Origin: Paraferrimonas haliotis | Lineage (GTDB): Bacteria; Pseudomonadota; Gammaproteobacteria; Enterobacterales; Shewanellaceae | Assembly (NCBI RefSeq): GCF_002282895.1 | Contig: NZ_NRRB01000005.1 | Span: forward strand, 62,001 to 126,000 | Reading direction: 5' to 3' | DNA length: 64,000 bases | Shown here: positions 33,382 through 42,900 of the stretch, piece by piece | How the letters are laid out: every line of letters begins with the position of its first letter | How positions within the stretch are numbered: position 1 is the stretch's first letter | Notes under the pieces: generated by a model | Databases searched by the model: none | Seen by the model: the letters and a program-made list of their open reading frames with translations, nothing else | What the model was told of the DNA's origin: nothing | Position numbers and translations under genes: made by a program

Positions 33382-35088
33382 TTAGCCAATAAACTTAGCT
33401 ATTACCTCATCGAGGCTCATCTCTACTTTATTACCGTCTTGACGGTTTTTGTATTCCACCACGCCTTTTTCTAGACTGCGGTCGCCAATAACAACCGTAT
33501 GAGGAATACCGATTAATTCCATGTCGTTGAACATCACCCCTGGACGTTCCTTACGGTCGTCAAACAGCACTTCGACACCCGCTGCAGTTAGGCTGTCATA
33601 AAGATCGTTAGCGGCCTGTTGCACCCGCTCAGATTTATGCATGTTCATTGGAATGATAACAACAGAGAACGGCGCAATGGCTTGTGGCCAAATAATGCCG
33701 CGATCGTCGTGATTTTGCTCGATGGCTGCAGCTACAATGCGAGAGACACCGACACCGTAACACCCCATGGTCAGGGTTTGAGCCTTACCATTTTCATCTA
33801 GCACGGTGGCGTTCATTGCTTCTGAGTACTTGGTGCCTAATTGGAAAATATGACCCACTTCGATACCACGCGCCATGGCAATGGTACCGTTGCCGTCAGG
33901 AGATTGCTCACCTTCTAAAATGTTGCGCAGATCCATGGTTTCTGGAAGTGGCAAATCACGCTCCCAATTGATGCCAAAGAGATGCTGACCGTCTTCGTTG
34001 GCGCCGGCGGCAAAGTCAGACATTACCGCCACCCAGTGGTCAGCGATAACCGGTATTTCAAGAGCAACAGGCCCGAGAGAGCCAGGGTAAGCTCCGGTGA
34101 CGGTTTTAATCTGCTCATCGGTTGCAAACTCTAAAGGCGCGGCCACGAGCGGGTGCTTCTCTGCTTTAACTTCGTTTAGCTCGTGATCGCCACGGACTAA
34201 CAATGCAACAAACTCAGCATCGGCGTCGTCGCTGGCTTTAACGATTAAGGTTTTGATGGTGTGTTCAATAGCAACATCAAACTGGCTGACGAGCTCGTCG
34301 ATGGTTTTAGCATTGGGTGTGGCTACTTTATGCATGTCAGCGGCTGCATTTGCACGAGTGTGAGTTGGCAAAGGTGCTTCAGCACGCTCAATGTTAGCGG
34401 CGTAGTCACCACCGTCGGCGTAAGCAATCAAATCTTCACCGCTTTGCGCCAATACGTGGAACTCATGGCTTAAACTGCCGCCAATGGAGCCGCTGTCGGC
34501 CAAGACTGGGCGGAATTCCAAATCCATGCGTTCAAAGATGCGGCAATAGGCATCGAACATGGTTTGATAGGTCTTGTCCATACAATCTTGGTTAATGTGA
34601 AACGAGTAGGCGTCTTTCATTAGGAATTCGCGAGCACGCATTACCCCAAAACGTGGGCGTACTTCATCACGGAATTTGGTTTGTACTTGATACAAATTAA
34701 GCGGCAACTGTTTGTAGGAGGCAATTTCTTTACGCGCAAGTTCGGTAATGACCTCTTCGTGAGTAGGTCCTAACACGAATTCGCGGTGATGACGGTCTTT
34801 GATGCGCAGTAACTCTGGACCGAATTGATCCCAACGTTCGGTTTCGTGCCATAAATCACCAGGTTGAACCAGTGGCATTAAGGTTTCCACCGCGCCCGCT
34901 CGGTTCATTTCTTCGCGAACAATGGCTTCTACTTTTCTCAGCACACGTAAGCCAGTGGGCAACCAAGTGTATAGGCCGGATGCTAAGCGGCGAACCATGC
35001 CAGCACGCAGCATGAGTTGGTGACTGACGATTTCTGCGTCAGATGGGGTTTCTTTTAACGTCGATAGTAGGTAGTGGCTAGTGCGCAT
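33382..35088 (-). CDS. proS: Prolyl-tRNA synthetase, bacterial (ProS type 1)
   Basis: Charges tRNA-Pro. The 568 residues (E. coli 572) have the class II motifs [19 protein letters not shown] and [17 protein letters not shown] plus [20 protein letters not shown]. The editing insertion domain (about 225-400, with a YbaK-like core) is followed by the C-terminal anticodon-binding domain ([28 protein letters not shown]). It lies close to trmO and rcsF on the same strand as in E. coli, but here two extra genes separate them. Confidence 0.97.
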   Translation of the reverse strand: MRTSHYLLSTLKETPSDAEIVSHQLMLRAGMVRRLASGLYTWLPTGLRVLRKVEAIVREEMNRAGAVETLMPLVQPGDLWHETERWDQFGPELLRIKDRHHREFVLGPTHEEVITELARKEIASYKQLPLNLYQVQTKFRDEVRPRFGVMRAREFLMKDAYSFHINQDCMDKTYQTMFDAYCRIFERMDLEFRPVLADSGSIGGSLSHEFHVLAQSGEDLIAYADGGDYAANIERAEAPLPTHTRANAAADMHKVATPNAKTIDELVSQFDVAIEHTIKTLIVKASDDADAEFVALLVRGDHELNEVKAEKHPLVAAPLEFATDEQIKTVTGAYPGSLGPVALEIPVIADHWVAVMSDFAAGANEDGQHLFGINWERDLPLPETMDLRNILEGEQSPDGNGTIAMARGIEVGHIFQLGTKYSEAMNATVLDENGKAQTLTMGCYGVGVSRIVAAAIEQNHDDRGIIWPQAIAPFSVVIIPMNMHKSERVQQAANDLYDSLTAAGVEVLFDDRKERPGVMFNDMELIGIPHTVVIGDRSLEKGVVEYKNRQDGNKVEMSLDEVIAKFIG

Positions 35089-35110
35089 TGCCCATTCCGT
35101 AATAATAAAA

Positions 35111-35138
35111 AGTATAAAAGGGAATATTGTAGCAGCAA
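35111..35138 (-). promoter_or_regulatory. Candidate proS promoter
   Basis: Reading the minus strand: -35 TTGCTG (35133-35138), 16-bp spacer, -10 TATACT (35111-35116), with the predicted start about 15 bp before the proS ATG at 35088. A fair sigma70 match; not tested against alternatives. Confidence 0.5.
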
Positions 35139-35187
35139 CTCTAAATCATCGGCTACTGCTATCTTGTGGTTTGTTGTGAAGCAGGAG

Positions 35188-35832
35188 TTATGTCGCCTTT
35201 TTTAATCCGGCTCTGGCTTTATCGCGTCGGTCACCGATAACTCGAGCGGGGTTACCAGCAACAATGGCATACTCGGGAACGTCGTGACACACCTGCGCGC
35301 CCATACCAACAATGGCATGATTGCCAATGTTAACGCCGTCTCTAATGCCAACGTTTGCTCCAATCCAAACATCGCTACCGATATGAATTCCTAAGCTTAC
35401 GACCGGTTGTCGATAGATGTCATCATCAGGCGCCATGCCGTGATTAAAGGCGTAGATGTAACATCCTGCTGCGATTCGGGTTTTGTCACCAATGGTAACC
35501 CCTTGTCGCCCACCATCTATGGTGCAACCGTGGTTTATCGCCACCTCCGAGCCAATAGTAATGGGGCCATGCAACACGCAGTTAGCGGCAATAAAGCTAC
35601 TGCTTTGAATAGCTATCGTGCGACCGGGCTCTGCAAACAGTTGCGCATCTGGCGCGATGAAGCAGTCGTTTTGAATGGTTACCGTTTCCAGTGCCATTAA
35701 GCGTTGTTGCAACTGCTGTTGCCAAGGGACAGCCCAAGCTTTAAGTTTTGGCTTTAACGAAAAGTAAAGCCAAGGCATGTAGCTTAAACGGCGCTTGTGC
35801 TGCGCTTGATAGTCTTGCTCAGTTAACTGCAC
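35188..35832 (-). CDS. Hexapeptide-repeat acyltransferase (WbbJ/maltose acetyltransferase type)
   Basis: A left-handed beta-helix acyltransferase of 214 residues. Repeats run from about 55 to 185 (INHGCTIDGGRQGVTIGDKT, GIHIGSDVWIGANVGIRDGV, IGNHAIVGMGAQV), with the acetyl-CoA region VAGNPARVIGDRR at the end and an AFNHG motif like the catalytic His loop of sugar O-acetyltransferases. It starts at GTG, whose G is the last base of the upstream TAG stop (TAGTG), so translation is probably coupled to the PAP2-barrel gene. The acceptor is unknown; a sugar of a surface glycan is the usual one. Confidence 0.85.
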   Translation of the reverse strand: MQLTEQDYQAQHKRRLSYMPWLYFSLKPKLKAWAVPWQQQLQQRLMALETVTIQNDCFIAPDAQLFAEPGRTIAIQSSSFIAANCVLHGPITIGSEVAINHGCTIDGGRQGVTIGDKTRIAAGCYIYAFNHGMAPDDDIYRQPVVSLGIHIGSDVWIGANVGIRDGVNIGNHAIVGMGAQVCHDVPEYAIVAGNPARVIGDRRDKARAGLKKAT

Positions 35833-37121
35833 TAAAAACTGTAACCTAAGGTTAAGCCAATAACGTCGTAAGCTACTTTGTTGGCCAGCTCACTCTTTTC
35901 ATATTGATGTTGATAATAACCGTAGTTGAGTGCCGCATTCCACTGTGGGTTTATTTGATAATTCACGCGAGACATTACTTCACTGTAATCGTCACTGCCC
36001 AACTTTGAATAGCGACCGTTTACGCTCAAGCTAATATCGTCGTTAAAGCGATAGCCTAAGGTGGCGTTAACCACTGGCCACAGTAACCACTGTCCTTTAG
36101 AGGACAGTTTGCCACCTTCGTATTGGTCTAATTCAATGCGCTGGTACTGTACCAATGCACCCACACCGGCCTCGGTGATCCAGTCACTGTTTTTGTTAAA
36201 ACGGTAGTTGTAATCAGCACTTAAGCCCCACAACCGATACGCCGAAATAACCTCGTCGCCGGCGTCGTAGCTGACATCACCAAATTGAATCGGTGCTGTT
36301 AACTTAGTGCTATCTCGTCCTTCAAACGGGGTCAGGTTAAACAGAAGCTGATGGCTTTCTTGAAGACCCATGGTAAACATTGCAGAAGCAAAGGTCGACG
36401 GCTCTTCTTTTTGATCAAACTGGTGCAAACCAAATTGCTGATTAGAATTGTAATTAACCCAATTGTGCTTAGTGCGGGCGCCGCCAAGCACTAACTCGTA
36501 GCGATAATCAAAGTCACTGGGTTGCGCCTGAGTGACCGTTGTTGCTGCCGTCGCCGCACCTAAAGCGTAACTGAAATTCACCGCCACTCGATCACTTGCA
36601 ACGCTTGGGGTCACCACAACCTCGTTGCTTGCATAGGGACTGGTCCAGTACAAGGAACTAAATACGGCTATACTGGCGCCAGAAATGACGTCATCCAAAT
36701 AATGGCGATTGGCATACAGTCGACTGGCACCAACAAACGACGCCGCGCCATAAGCTGGAATTGCCCAGGCATTGCCATAGCGATGATGCAAAAATGCGGC
36801 GCCAGAGAATGCGGCAGACGTGTGTCCCGATGGAAACGAGTTATGGGTACTGGCATCAGGCCGTAACTTACCAAAACCGAGTTTTAGGGAATGGGTTGCG
36901 ACAACGGTGGTTGCCACGCCTTTAGTGAGCTGCCAAGCGCCTTCTTTATCGCCAATCCAGAGACTGCCAACCAAGGCGCCCGCAGGCAGGGCAATTTGAA
37001 GTACATCACCGACTTCGGTGATGGTGCCTTTTTGACCCTGAACAATTTCACTTTTTTGAGCGGTGGCCGGAAATACGCTCAGGCTGGCGGCAACGAGTAA
37101 TGCACATTGAGATAGGCGCAT
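35832..37121 (-). CDS. PAP2-family phosphatase fused to outer-membrane beta-barrel domain
   Basis: 429 residues with a signal peptide (cleavage near ATAQ, residue 21). The phosphatidic-acid-phosphatase motifs are complete: K80-x6-R87-P88, then P97-S-G-H100, then S133-R134-x5-H140-x3-D144. From about residue 178 the sequence changes to alternating aromatic/polar strands typical of an outer-membrane barrel and ends VIGLTLGYSF with a C-terminal Phe. The predicted product is a periplasmic or surface phosphatase held at the outer membrane. Known PAP2 substrates include lipid A, undecaprenyl pyrophosphate and phosphatidate; none can be chosen here. AGGAAG precedes the ATG. The gene sits between trmO and the acyltransferase. 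Confidence 0.82.
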   Translation of the reverse strand: MRLSQCALLVAASLSVFPATAQKSEIVQGQKGTITEVGDVLQIALPAGALVGSLWIGDKEGAWQLTKGVATTVVATHSLKLGFGKLRPDASTHNSFPSGHTSAAFSGAAFLHHRYGNAWAIPAYGAASFVGASRLYANRHYLDDVISGASIAVFSSLYWTSPYASNEVVVTPSVASDRVAVNFSYALGAATAATTVTQAQPSDFDYRYELVLGGARTKHNWVNYNSNQQFGLHQFDQKEEPSTFASAMFTMGLQESHQLLFNLTPFEGRDSTKLTAPIQFGDVSYDAGDEVISAYRLWGLSADYNYRFNKNSDWITEAGVGALVQYQRIELDQYEGGKLSSKGQWLLWPVVNATLGYRFNDDISLSVNGRYSKLGSDDYSEVMSRVNYQINPQWNAALNYGYYQHQYEKSELANKVAYDVIGLTLGYSF

Positions 37122-37146
37122 GGGATCTTCCTATATCCAATAACTG

Positions 37147-37857
37147 TTACGATTTTGTAATTAATGTAACTTTCGCACATTCATTGTGATAGCGCCAACT
37201 TATCTCAAGGTCGAATAGGGTCATGGTGTAGATTTTTTGGTCAGTCTGACCTTTTTTATAAGCTGGTCGCGGATCTTGCTCAATAATTTGTTTGATAAGC
37301 AAAGGCAATTGCGGGTAATCACTGCTATTGAGCAAAGCCATTTGCTCGTTTACTTCAGAGCTAAACTCTACCTTAACGAGGGTTGGTTTTTGTTGGGCCA
37401 TGCCCGCCGTAGCTGACGCAACTGCATCGGAATAGGGGATGTAGGGTTTTATATCAATAACCGGGGTTTGGTTGACTAAATCCATCCCTGATATGTGCAG
37501 TTTTACATTCGTGCCACTGATTTCGACCTTTTCTAGTTTGACCACTGACTGGCCAAGGCCATTGGGCCGAAAGGGAGAGCGACTGGCGAGCACTCCAATG
37601 CGCTGATTCCCCCCAAGTCGCGGAGGACGAATGGTTGGACGCCAGCCCTGTTCGAGGGTTTTATCAAAGACAAATGTGAGCCAGAGATGACTGTACTGTT
37701 CGATGCCTCGAACTAAATCTGGATTGTTATAACCTTCAAGCAACTCTATCACCCCGTTAGCGGCAGTCACTAACCCAGGTTGACGAGGCACAGCAAACTT
37801 TTGCGAATAAGGTGTGGTGCAAACCGCGATTGGCTCAATGGGGTAGGTCTGAGTCAT
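37147..37857 (-). CDS. trmO: tRNA (N6-threonylcarbamoyladenosine(37)-N6)-methyltransferase TrmO
   Basis: Methylates t6A37 in certain tRNAs with S-adenosylmethionine. The 236 residues begin MTQTYPIEPIAVCTTPYSQK; family motifs are KFAVPRQPGL, the GIEQYSHLWLTFVFDK stretch and GVLASRSPFRPNGLGQSVV, with IDIKPYIPYSD further on. The ATG at 37857 gives 236 residues, as in E. coli YaeB (235); the frame is open further upstream but runs inside rcsF. It overlaps rcsF by 23 bp. Confidence 0.95.
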   Translation of the reverse strand: MTQTYPIEPIAVCTTPYSQKFAVPRQPGLVTAANGVIELLEGYNNPDLVRGIEQYSHLWLTFVFDKTLEQGWRPTIRPPRLGGNQRIGVLASRSPFRPNGLGQSVVKLEKVEISGTNVKLHISGMDLVNQTPVIDIKPYIPYSDAVASATAGMAQQKPTLVKVEFSSEVNEQMALLNSSDYPQLPLLIKQIIEQDPRPAYKKGQTDQKIYTMTLFDLEISWRYHNECAKVTLITKS

Positions 37858-38230
37858 CGTACTCACTGTATATGGCTTGACCGTAACAAATGGTTTCGGT
37901 GAGGCAGCTGTTGGAAGATTGTTGTATGCAGGTGTGACTGATAACGCCATTGGCATTTAAGTCAGCAGCAGCGCGCCGCATGTCGGTTCGAGCGTCGGCT
38001 TCGTTAGAAGGCGGCAAGTCATCATTGTCTTGACACGATGTCCCTTCTACCAAGCCTAGAACGACATGGTTCTTGGGCGCTTCGCTGTCGTCTTTATAGA
38101 CTTGAACCTCTCCAGCTTTGTAATATTCCTTAAAGTTGTCGGCATCAAGATTGGTATTAAATGTATAACCCGCACAGCCGCTTAGGCTCAATAGGGCGAG
38201 TGCGCTGATGAGTTTTGGCACTGAAGTCAT
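37835..38230 (-). CDS. rcsF: Rcs stress-response lipoprotein RcsF
   Basis: An outer-membrane lipoprotein that senses envelope and LPS damage and signals to the Rcs phosphorelay. The 131 residues have a lipobox LSLSGC (lipidated C19) and a C-terminal domain with the four family cysteines in GTSCQDNDDLPPS, SHTCIQQ, NSC and ETICYGQA, which form two nonconsecutive disulfides in E. coli. The order proS-trmO-rcsF matches E. coli apart from the two inserted genes. No other Rcs genes are in the window. Confidence 0.92.
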   Translation of the reverse strand: MTSVPKLISALALLSLSGCAGYTFNTNLDADNFKEYYKAGEVQVYKDDSEAPKNHVVLGLVEGTSCQDNDDLPPSNEADARTDMRRAAADLNANGVISHTCIQQSSNSCLTETICYGQAIYSEYDDSDLPH

Positions 38231-38450
38231 GGCTCAGTCCTTGCTATTTGTTATTGCTTCACAGTGTATCAGCAGTGCGTAAAAAATGCTTTGTGTGATT
38301 CTTAAAATAGTTTGTGTGTTTTAACGGGGTAACTCTCATTTTAATGGTTTGCCCTTCATTTGAGTATTGAATGGTGGCGCTGTTTTAGCTAGTTTCGTAG
38401 TTACTTTTGTTGAATACCTATGCAGTAACAGTCGGGAAAATACACTTTTT

Positions 38451-38891
38451 ATGCCTTATCGTAACGTTATTAATTTTGCCAAAATGGTGTTATTGCTTAG
38501 CGCGGTTGCGCTGATGCAATTGGCCAGTGCGCAAGCGAATAACCAAGCGAGTATTGAAGGCGCTACAACCGAAGACGCCAAAGTTAATAGCGCCGAGAGT
38601 GTGATTGCCAACATGCCAAGCACAGCAAAGCTGGCTGAGCAAGTGGCTGACAATTCTGACTCGTTACCCTACGACAAGAGCTTGGAGTGGACTAAAGCCG
38701 GCCTGTTTGAAGAGAGTCAAGACATTGGTTCTAACTCATTATTTTTGTTAGTAAGCCTCTCGCTTATTCTAACCTTATGCATTCATTATGGTGGTCGAGT
38801 GTTTGCTCGCCTTCACCCAAATCAATCGCAAGCAGCGATTCATTCCATTCTCCTTAGCTGGATTAAGCCCATCAAAGGCTGCCCAAGCTAA
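38451..38891 (+). CDS. Hypothetical exported membrane protein, 146 residues
   Basis: The frame begins MPYRNVINFAKMV, with a probable signal peptide ending near ASAQA (residue 30). An acidic, Ala/Ser-rich stretch follows, then one strong membrane helix (SLFLLVSLSLILTLCIHYGG, about 97-116) and a short basic tail. The start is uncertain: the ribosome-binding site before 38451 is weak, and the frame is open back to 38367. I do not recognise the family. It precedes a barrel and a lipoprotein protease on the same strand. Confidence 0.6.
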   Translation: MPYRNVINFAKMVLLLSAVALMQLASAQANNQASIEGATTEDAKVNSAESVIANMPSTAKLAEQVADNSDSLPYDKSLEWTKAGLFEESQDIGSNSLFLLVSLSLILTLCIHYGGRVFARLHPNQSQAAIHSILLSWIKPIKGCPS

Positions 38892-39089
38892 CGCCTATAC
38901 TTAAAGGTTGTTAATCGCTGGTTATCAGTGTGTAATCGTGTTATTTGTTCTAAACACAAATCAAGCCACGAACAACACATATGCGTTAGCCGTTTTTAGC
39001 AATACTCTAACTATCAATAGATAACAATCATTGATTCAGCGTCAACGCTGTTCATGAAAAGCAATCAACAATTAATCAAAGGTGCCAAT

Positions 39090-39971
39090 ATGCCTTATTA
39101 TAAGTCATCAAATGTAAGCGCAGCAGGTCGAGCTAAAGGCTACGCTAACATCGTTACCAAGCTGAGTGCGGTAGCGGTGGCATTGGCCTTGAGTGCACCG
39201 GCATTCGCAGTGAACGAGAACGTAGCAGACGCCATCGATCAAGCAGACACCACACCGTCACCATGGTCTGGATACTTAGGACTACAGGCGGCGAGCAATG
39301 CCTACAAACGCTCTGAGCCTAGTTCGTATCAGGCGGTGGCGTTAAATGGCCGTATCGGTTATAGCGATGATTGGGGTTCGGTTCGTTTGTCATTGGGCGG
39401 AGAAGTAGAAACGCATCATAATCAAAGTTACTACTACGATGCGCTACTTGAATACCGTACTCCGTACTACAAAATCAGTGACGATTGGAGTTATGTGGTT
39501 AGTGGTGGTGTTTTCTTGCCAACCAGCCACACCAGCCGTAAGAACAAGCTGTATGCAGCACCAAGGCTTGCTGGCTACTTGTTCTATCGTCCGAGCAATA
39601 GCTTAAGCTTTTATTTTTCACCGCGTTATCGTTACAACTTTTACAAATATGAAACGGGTCGTTACGGCGAACGTTTTACACAACATCAGGTGGACTTACT
39701 GGGTGATGGAACCTGGCAGTTTGCCAAAAACTGGTATCTCGACATCAACGGTTCATACCGCATGGCTAAGGAATACAACACTGGCCGCACTAAAAAGGTG
39801 TTTACCGTAGGTGAAGAAATTGGTTGGTCATTTGCACCGTCGTGGACGGTAGCGGTAGGCCACAACAACAGTGGACAGCTTTATAACCCAGAAGTGGGAC
39901 CATCGAAAGGATTCGAATTTTTTGACGAGCGTAGCTCCGTCTTTTATGTGTCTTTGACCAAATATTTATAG
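39090..39971 (+). CDS. Outer-membrane beta-barrel protein (porin-like), unassigned family
   Basis: 293 residues from the ATG at 39090, which has AAAGG 7 bases upstream (an in-frame ATG at 39054 lacks one). A long signal peptide ends at APAFA (residue 40). The rest is alternating aromatic and polar strands (YFSPRYRYNFYKY, WYLDINGSYRMAKEY, GWSFAPSWTVAVGH). The last strand, SSVFYVSLTKYL, ends in Leu rather than Phe. It resembles oligosaccharide-specific KdgM-type porins only loosely. It is 23 bp before the metalloprotease gene, so the two are likely co-transcribed. Confidence 0.72.
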   Translation: MPYYKSSNVSAAGRAKGYANIVTKLSAVAVALALSAPAFAVNENVADAIDQADTTPSPWSGYLGLQAASNAYKRSEPSSYQAVALNGRIGYSDDWGSVRLSLGGEVETHHNQSYYYDALLEYRTPYYKISDDWSYVVSGGVFLPTSHTSRKNKLYAAPRLAGYLFYRPSNSLSFYFSPRYRYNFYKYETGRYGERFTQHQVDLLGDGTWQFAKNWYLDINGSYRMAKEYNTGRTKKVFTVGEEIGWSFAPSWTVAVGHNNSGQLYNPEVGPSKGFEFFDERSSVFYVSLTKYL

Positions 39972-39994
39972 AATCAACGTAACCAGAGGTAACT

Positions 39995-42900
39995 ATGTTT
40001 AAACGAACTCTTTTAGTCGCAGCCGTCGGTACGTTTGTACTAGCGGGTTGTGGCGTCGACGAGCCGTATAAGGAAGTTAAGCGCGACGAGAAAATGATCT
40101 CTGTTGCGGACTTTCAAAGTGCGACTACTACCCCTGCAGATGCTTCTGCTACGGGTGTAACCACAACGACTACCGGGGAAATAGCAGTAAAAGATCCGGA
40201 GCGTAAATTCCTAATGATTCGCAGTGTTGGTGAGACACCTCGCTATGCCGCGGCACTTAAAGGCTTCTTACAAGGGAACGAGAAAGTCGTTACCCTTCGC
40301 ATGACTCAAAACGGCATTCAAGTTCGTCAGCTTGATAGCGACAACATTGGTTTGAATCATGATTCTCGTTATGACAACGAGTACAACATGGCTCCAGTAT
40401 TAACCATTCCAGGTCAATACGTTGATTATCAGTGTTCTAAAGATAACTGGGGTGAGTGTACTAACCGTGAAGAAGAAGTGAATGATCGCGACGTTACTTG
40501 GGATCAAAAAAGCTATTTCATTCCTCAGTTCGAGCAAACTAAAATCGCTGAAGAAAGCTTCACCGATTTAATTACCTTTATGCAGTGTACCTCTGAAACT
40601 GAAGCACCTCGCTTAGTTCAAGACGGTAACTGGAAAGGTTATGAAATGGATCTTGAAAAGGGTGTTATCAACTTTGAAATTGAGCACACTTATCAAGCCA
40701 CGCCAAGCTGTTTCGGTAAGTTCTATAACGGTAGCGTTGACAACTTGTCGTTCACTACTACTGAATACATCTCAATAGTAGCGCTAGACCAATTGGCGTC
40801 TGACAACTACGTAGAAATTCCTTACTCAGAAGACGAAAACGGTACGTTTGGCTTCTTCCGTAAACAACACAGCTACCGCGATGGTAACAATGCTGCTGAC
40901 AGTGATGGCTTTGTTCGTTCATACCTAGAGCGCTTTAATCCTAAGCAAGACAGCATTACTTATTACTTAAGTAATAACTTCTATGAAGCAAAGAACTTGC
41001 CTTTCTTAGATGCAGCTAAGCAAAGTGTAGCTTTGATTAATGCTCAAAATGAGTGGGCTCAAACCGGTTTACCAACCATTAAGCTTGAGCAAGCTAATGA
41101 CAAGCGTCACGGTGACCTTCGTTACAGCAACATCACTTTATTTGATGAGCCTCTAGATAATGGTTTAGCAGGCTACGGCCCATCTGCAGCTAACCCGCTA
41201 ACCGGTGAAATTGTATCTGGCCGTGTAGACCAATACAGCGCTAACCTTGAGCAAGGTGCGGTGCGTTACTACCGTCGAGTGCAATTAGACTACAACCGCG
41301 GCATGCTTGACCCACAATCGGTTGAAGCATTAACAGGTGTTCCTTACACTGCGTCGCCTGAAGCCGTTAAGCTTGCAGAAACTGCTGCACAAAACCGTCC
41401 AGCAACCGTTGCGGCAGCTAAAGCGCAAAATAACAATGGCGATGACATGCTTGCTCAACCAATGCAGAATGAAGGTAAAGAATTGCCAGCGGCGACCTTA
41501 CCAAGCATGCTTGATGAAGACTCATCATCTCTCGAGAAGTTGTTTGCTGACAATGAGAAAATTCAAGAGTTCTTCCACGAGCATAACGTAATGACCGTTG
41601 ATACTGCTTATGGCCTAGCCGGTGGAGCCTTGCGTGAATTACCTAAGGGTTTGCAAGATCACCAAATCGATTGGACTGATGCTAACTTCTGGGTAGACGG
41701 TGTAGTTGGTGGAAAACTTAAAGACATCAAAGAGATGCCTGTTGATTTCCAACAAGACTTAGTCACTAAGCTAGCGGCACAAGCCTTCAGTGGTACCTTG
41801 ACTCACGAACTTGGTCATAACTTTGGTTTACGCCATAACTTTGCCGGTAGCCGTGATATGGACAACTTCTTTAACGAAGACGAGTTGGCTCAATTAGACA
41901 AAGCCTTTGCTGCAGCGGGTTACCCTGATGTAACAGCTAAAGCAGACTTCTCTAGCCAAATGGACTACAACCTAGACCGTTTTGCTACTACATTCGAAGC
42001 TTATGACTTAGCGGCATTACGTTTCGGTTACGCTCGTAAAGTTGAAACTCAAGACGGTCAGTTGGTGTCATTAAAAGACCAAGACCAAAAGCGTCGTCAA
42101 GAGCTTGCGGCGGGTATCTTAAACGGTGAAACTCAATTCGGTGCGTTATACAACGTAGCGCGAGATAACAACCTACGTCGCTTCGGTTACTGTACCGATG
42201 GTCACGTGAGCCTTAACTCTAACTGTAACCGTTTTGACGCCGGTGTTACTAACGAAGACATTGAGAAAACCTATGTAGATGCCTATAACGACAGCTACTA
42301 CACTCAAAATACTCGTTATGGTCGTCAAACCCTGTTTGAAGATCACGTGTTTAACTACACTCTTAATCGTATGAGAACTTTTAACAACATTCGCCAGTTT
42401 GTTGAAGACACGAGCTCTGTTAGTAACTTGTTTGATTTGAGTCATGCTGAACTTTGGCAGATGTGCGACTCTCGTCCAGAGTATTGGTTCTGTGCATCAA
42501 AGCGTGCAGTTGACTTAGCAGCGGATACTTTCCTAAAAGCTGCTGGTTTAGGGGATGCATACATTACTGTTCGCTATACGACCAATGATCGTGTCGACTA
42601 TAAAGATAATTTAGGTAATGATGTTCATGTGGACGCAGGCACCTACTTGTTTACTAATACCTACTCGCTGGAAGAAGTTATTAATAAGATGTATCGGTTA
42701 AATGGCTCGAACTTAGATAAAGGATTTGCGCCAGGAGAATTGGTAACAAACTTAGAGAGTGACTCACAAAAAGCGATATTAGCTGAACTCTTGGTAAAAA
42801 GTAATTTGAAAGCTGAGTTTGCAGATAAGACAGACGTTGACATGACGTTTAATAATGGTCGACTGTTAAACGGTGTGAAAGCTCCAGAGTCTAATCCAAA

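Noticed and set aside
39037-39050. Palindrome CAGCGTCAACGCTG before the barrel gene as an operator
   Set aside because: Short (6-bp arms, 2-base centre) and unsupported by any adjacent promoter; could easily be chance.
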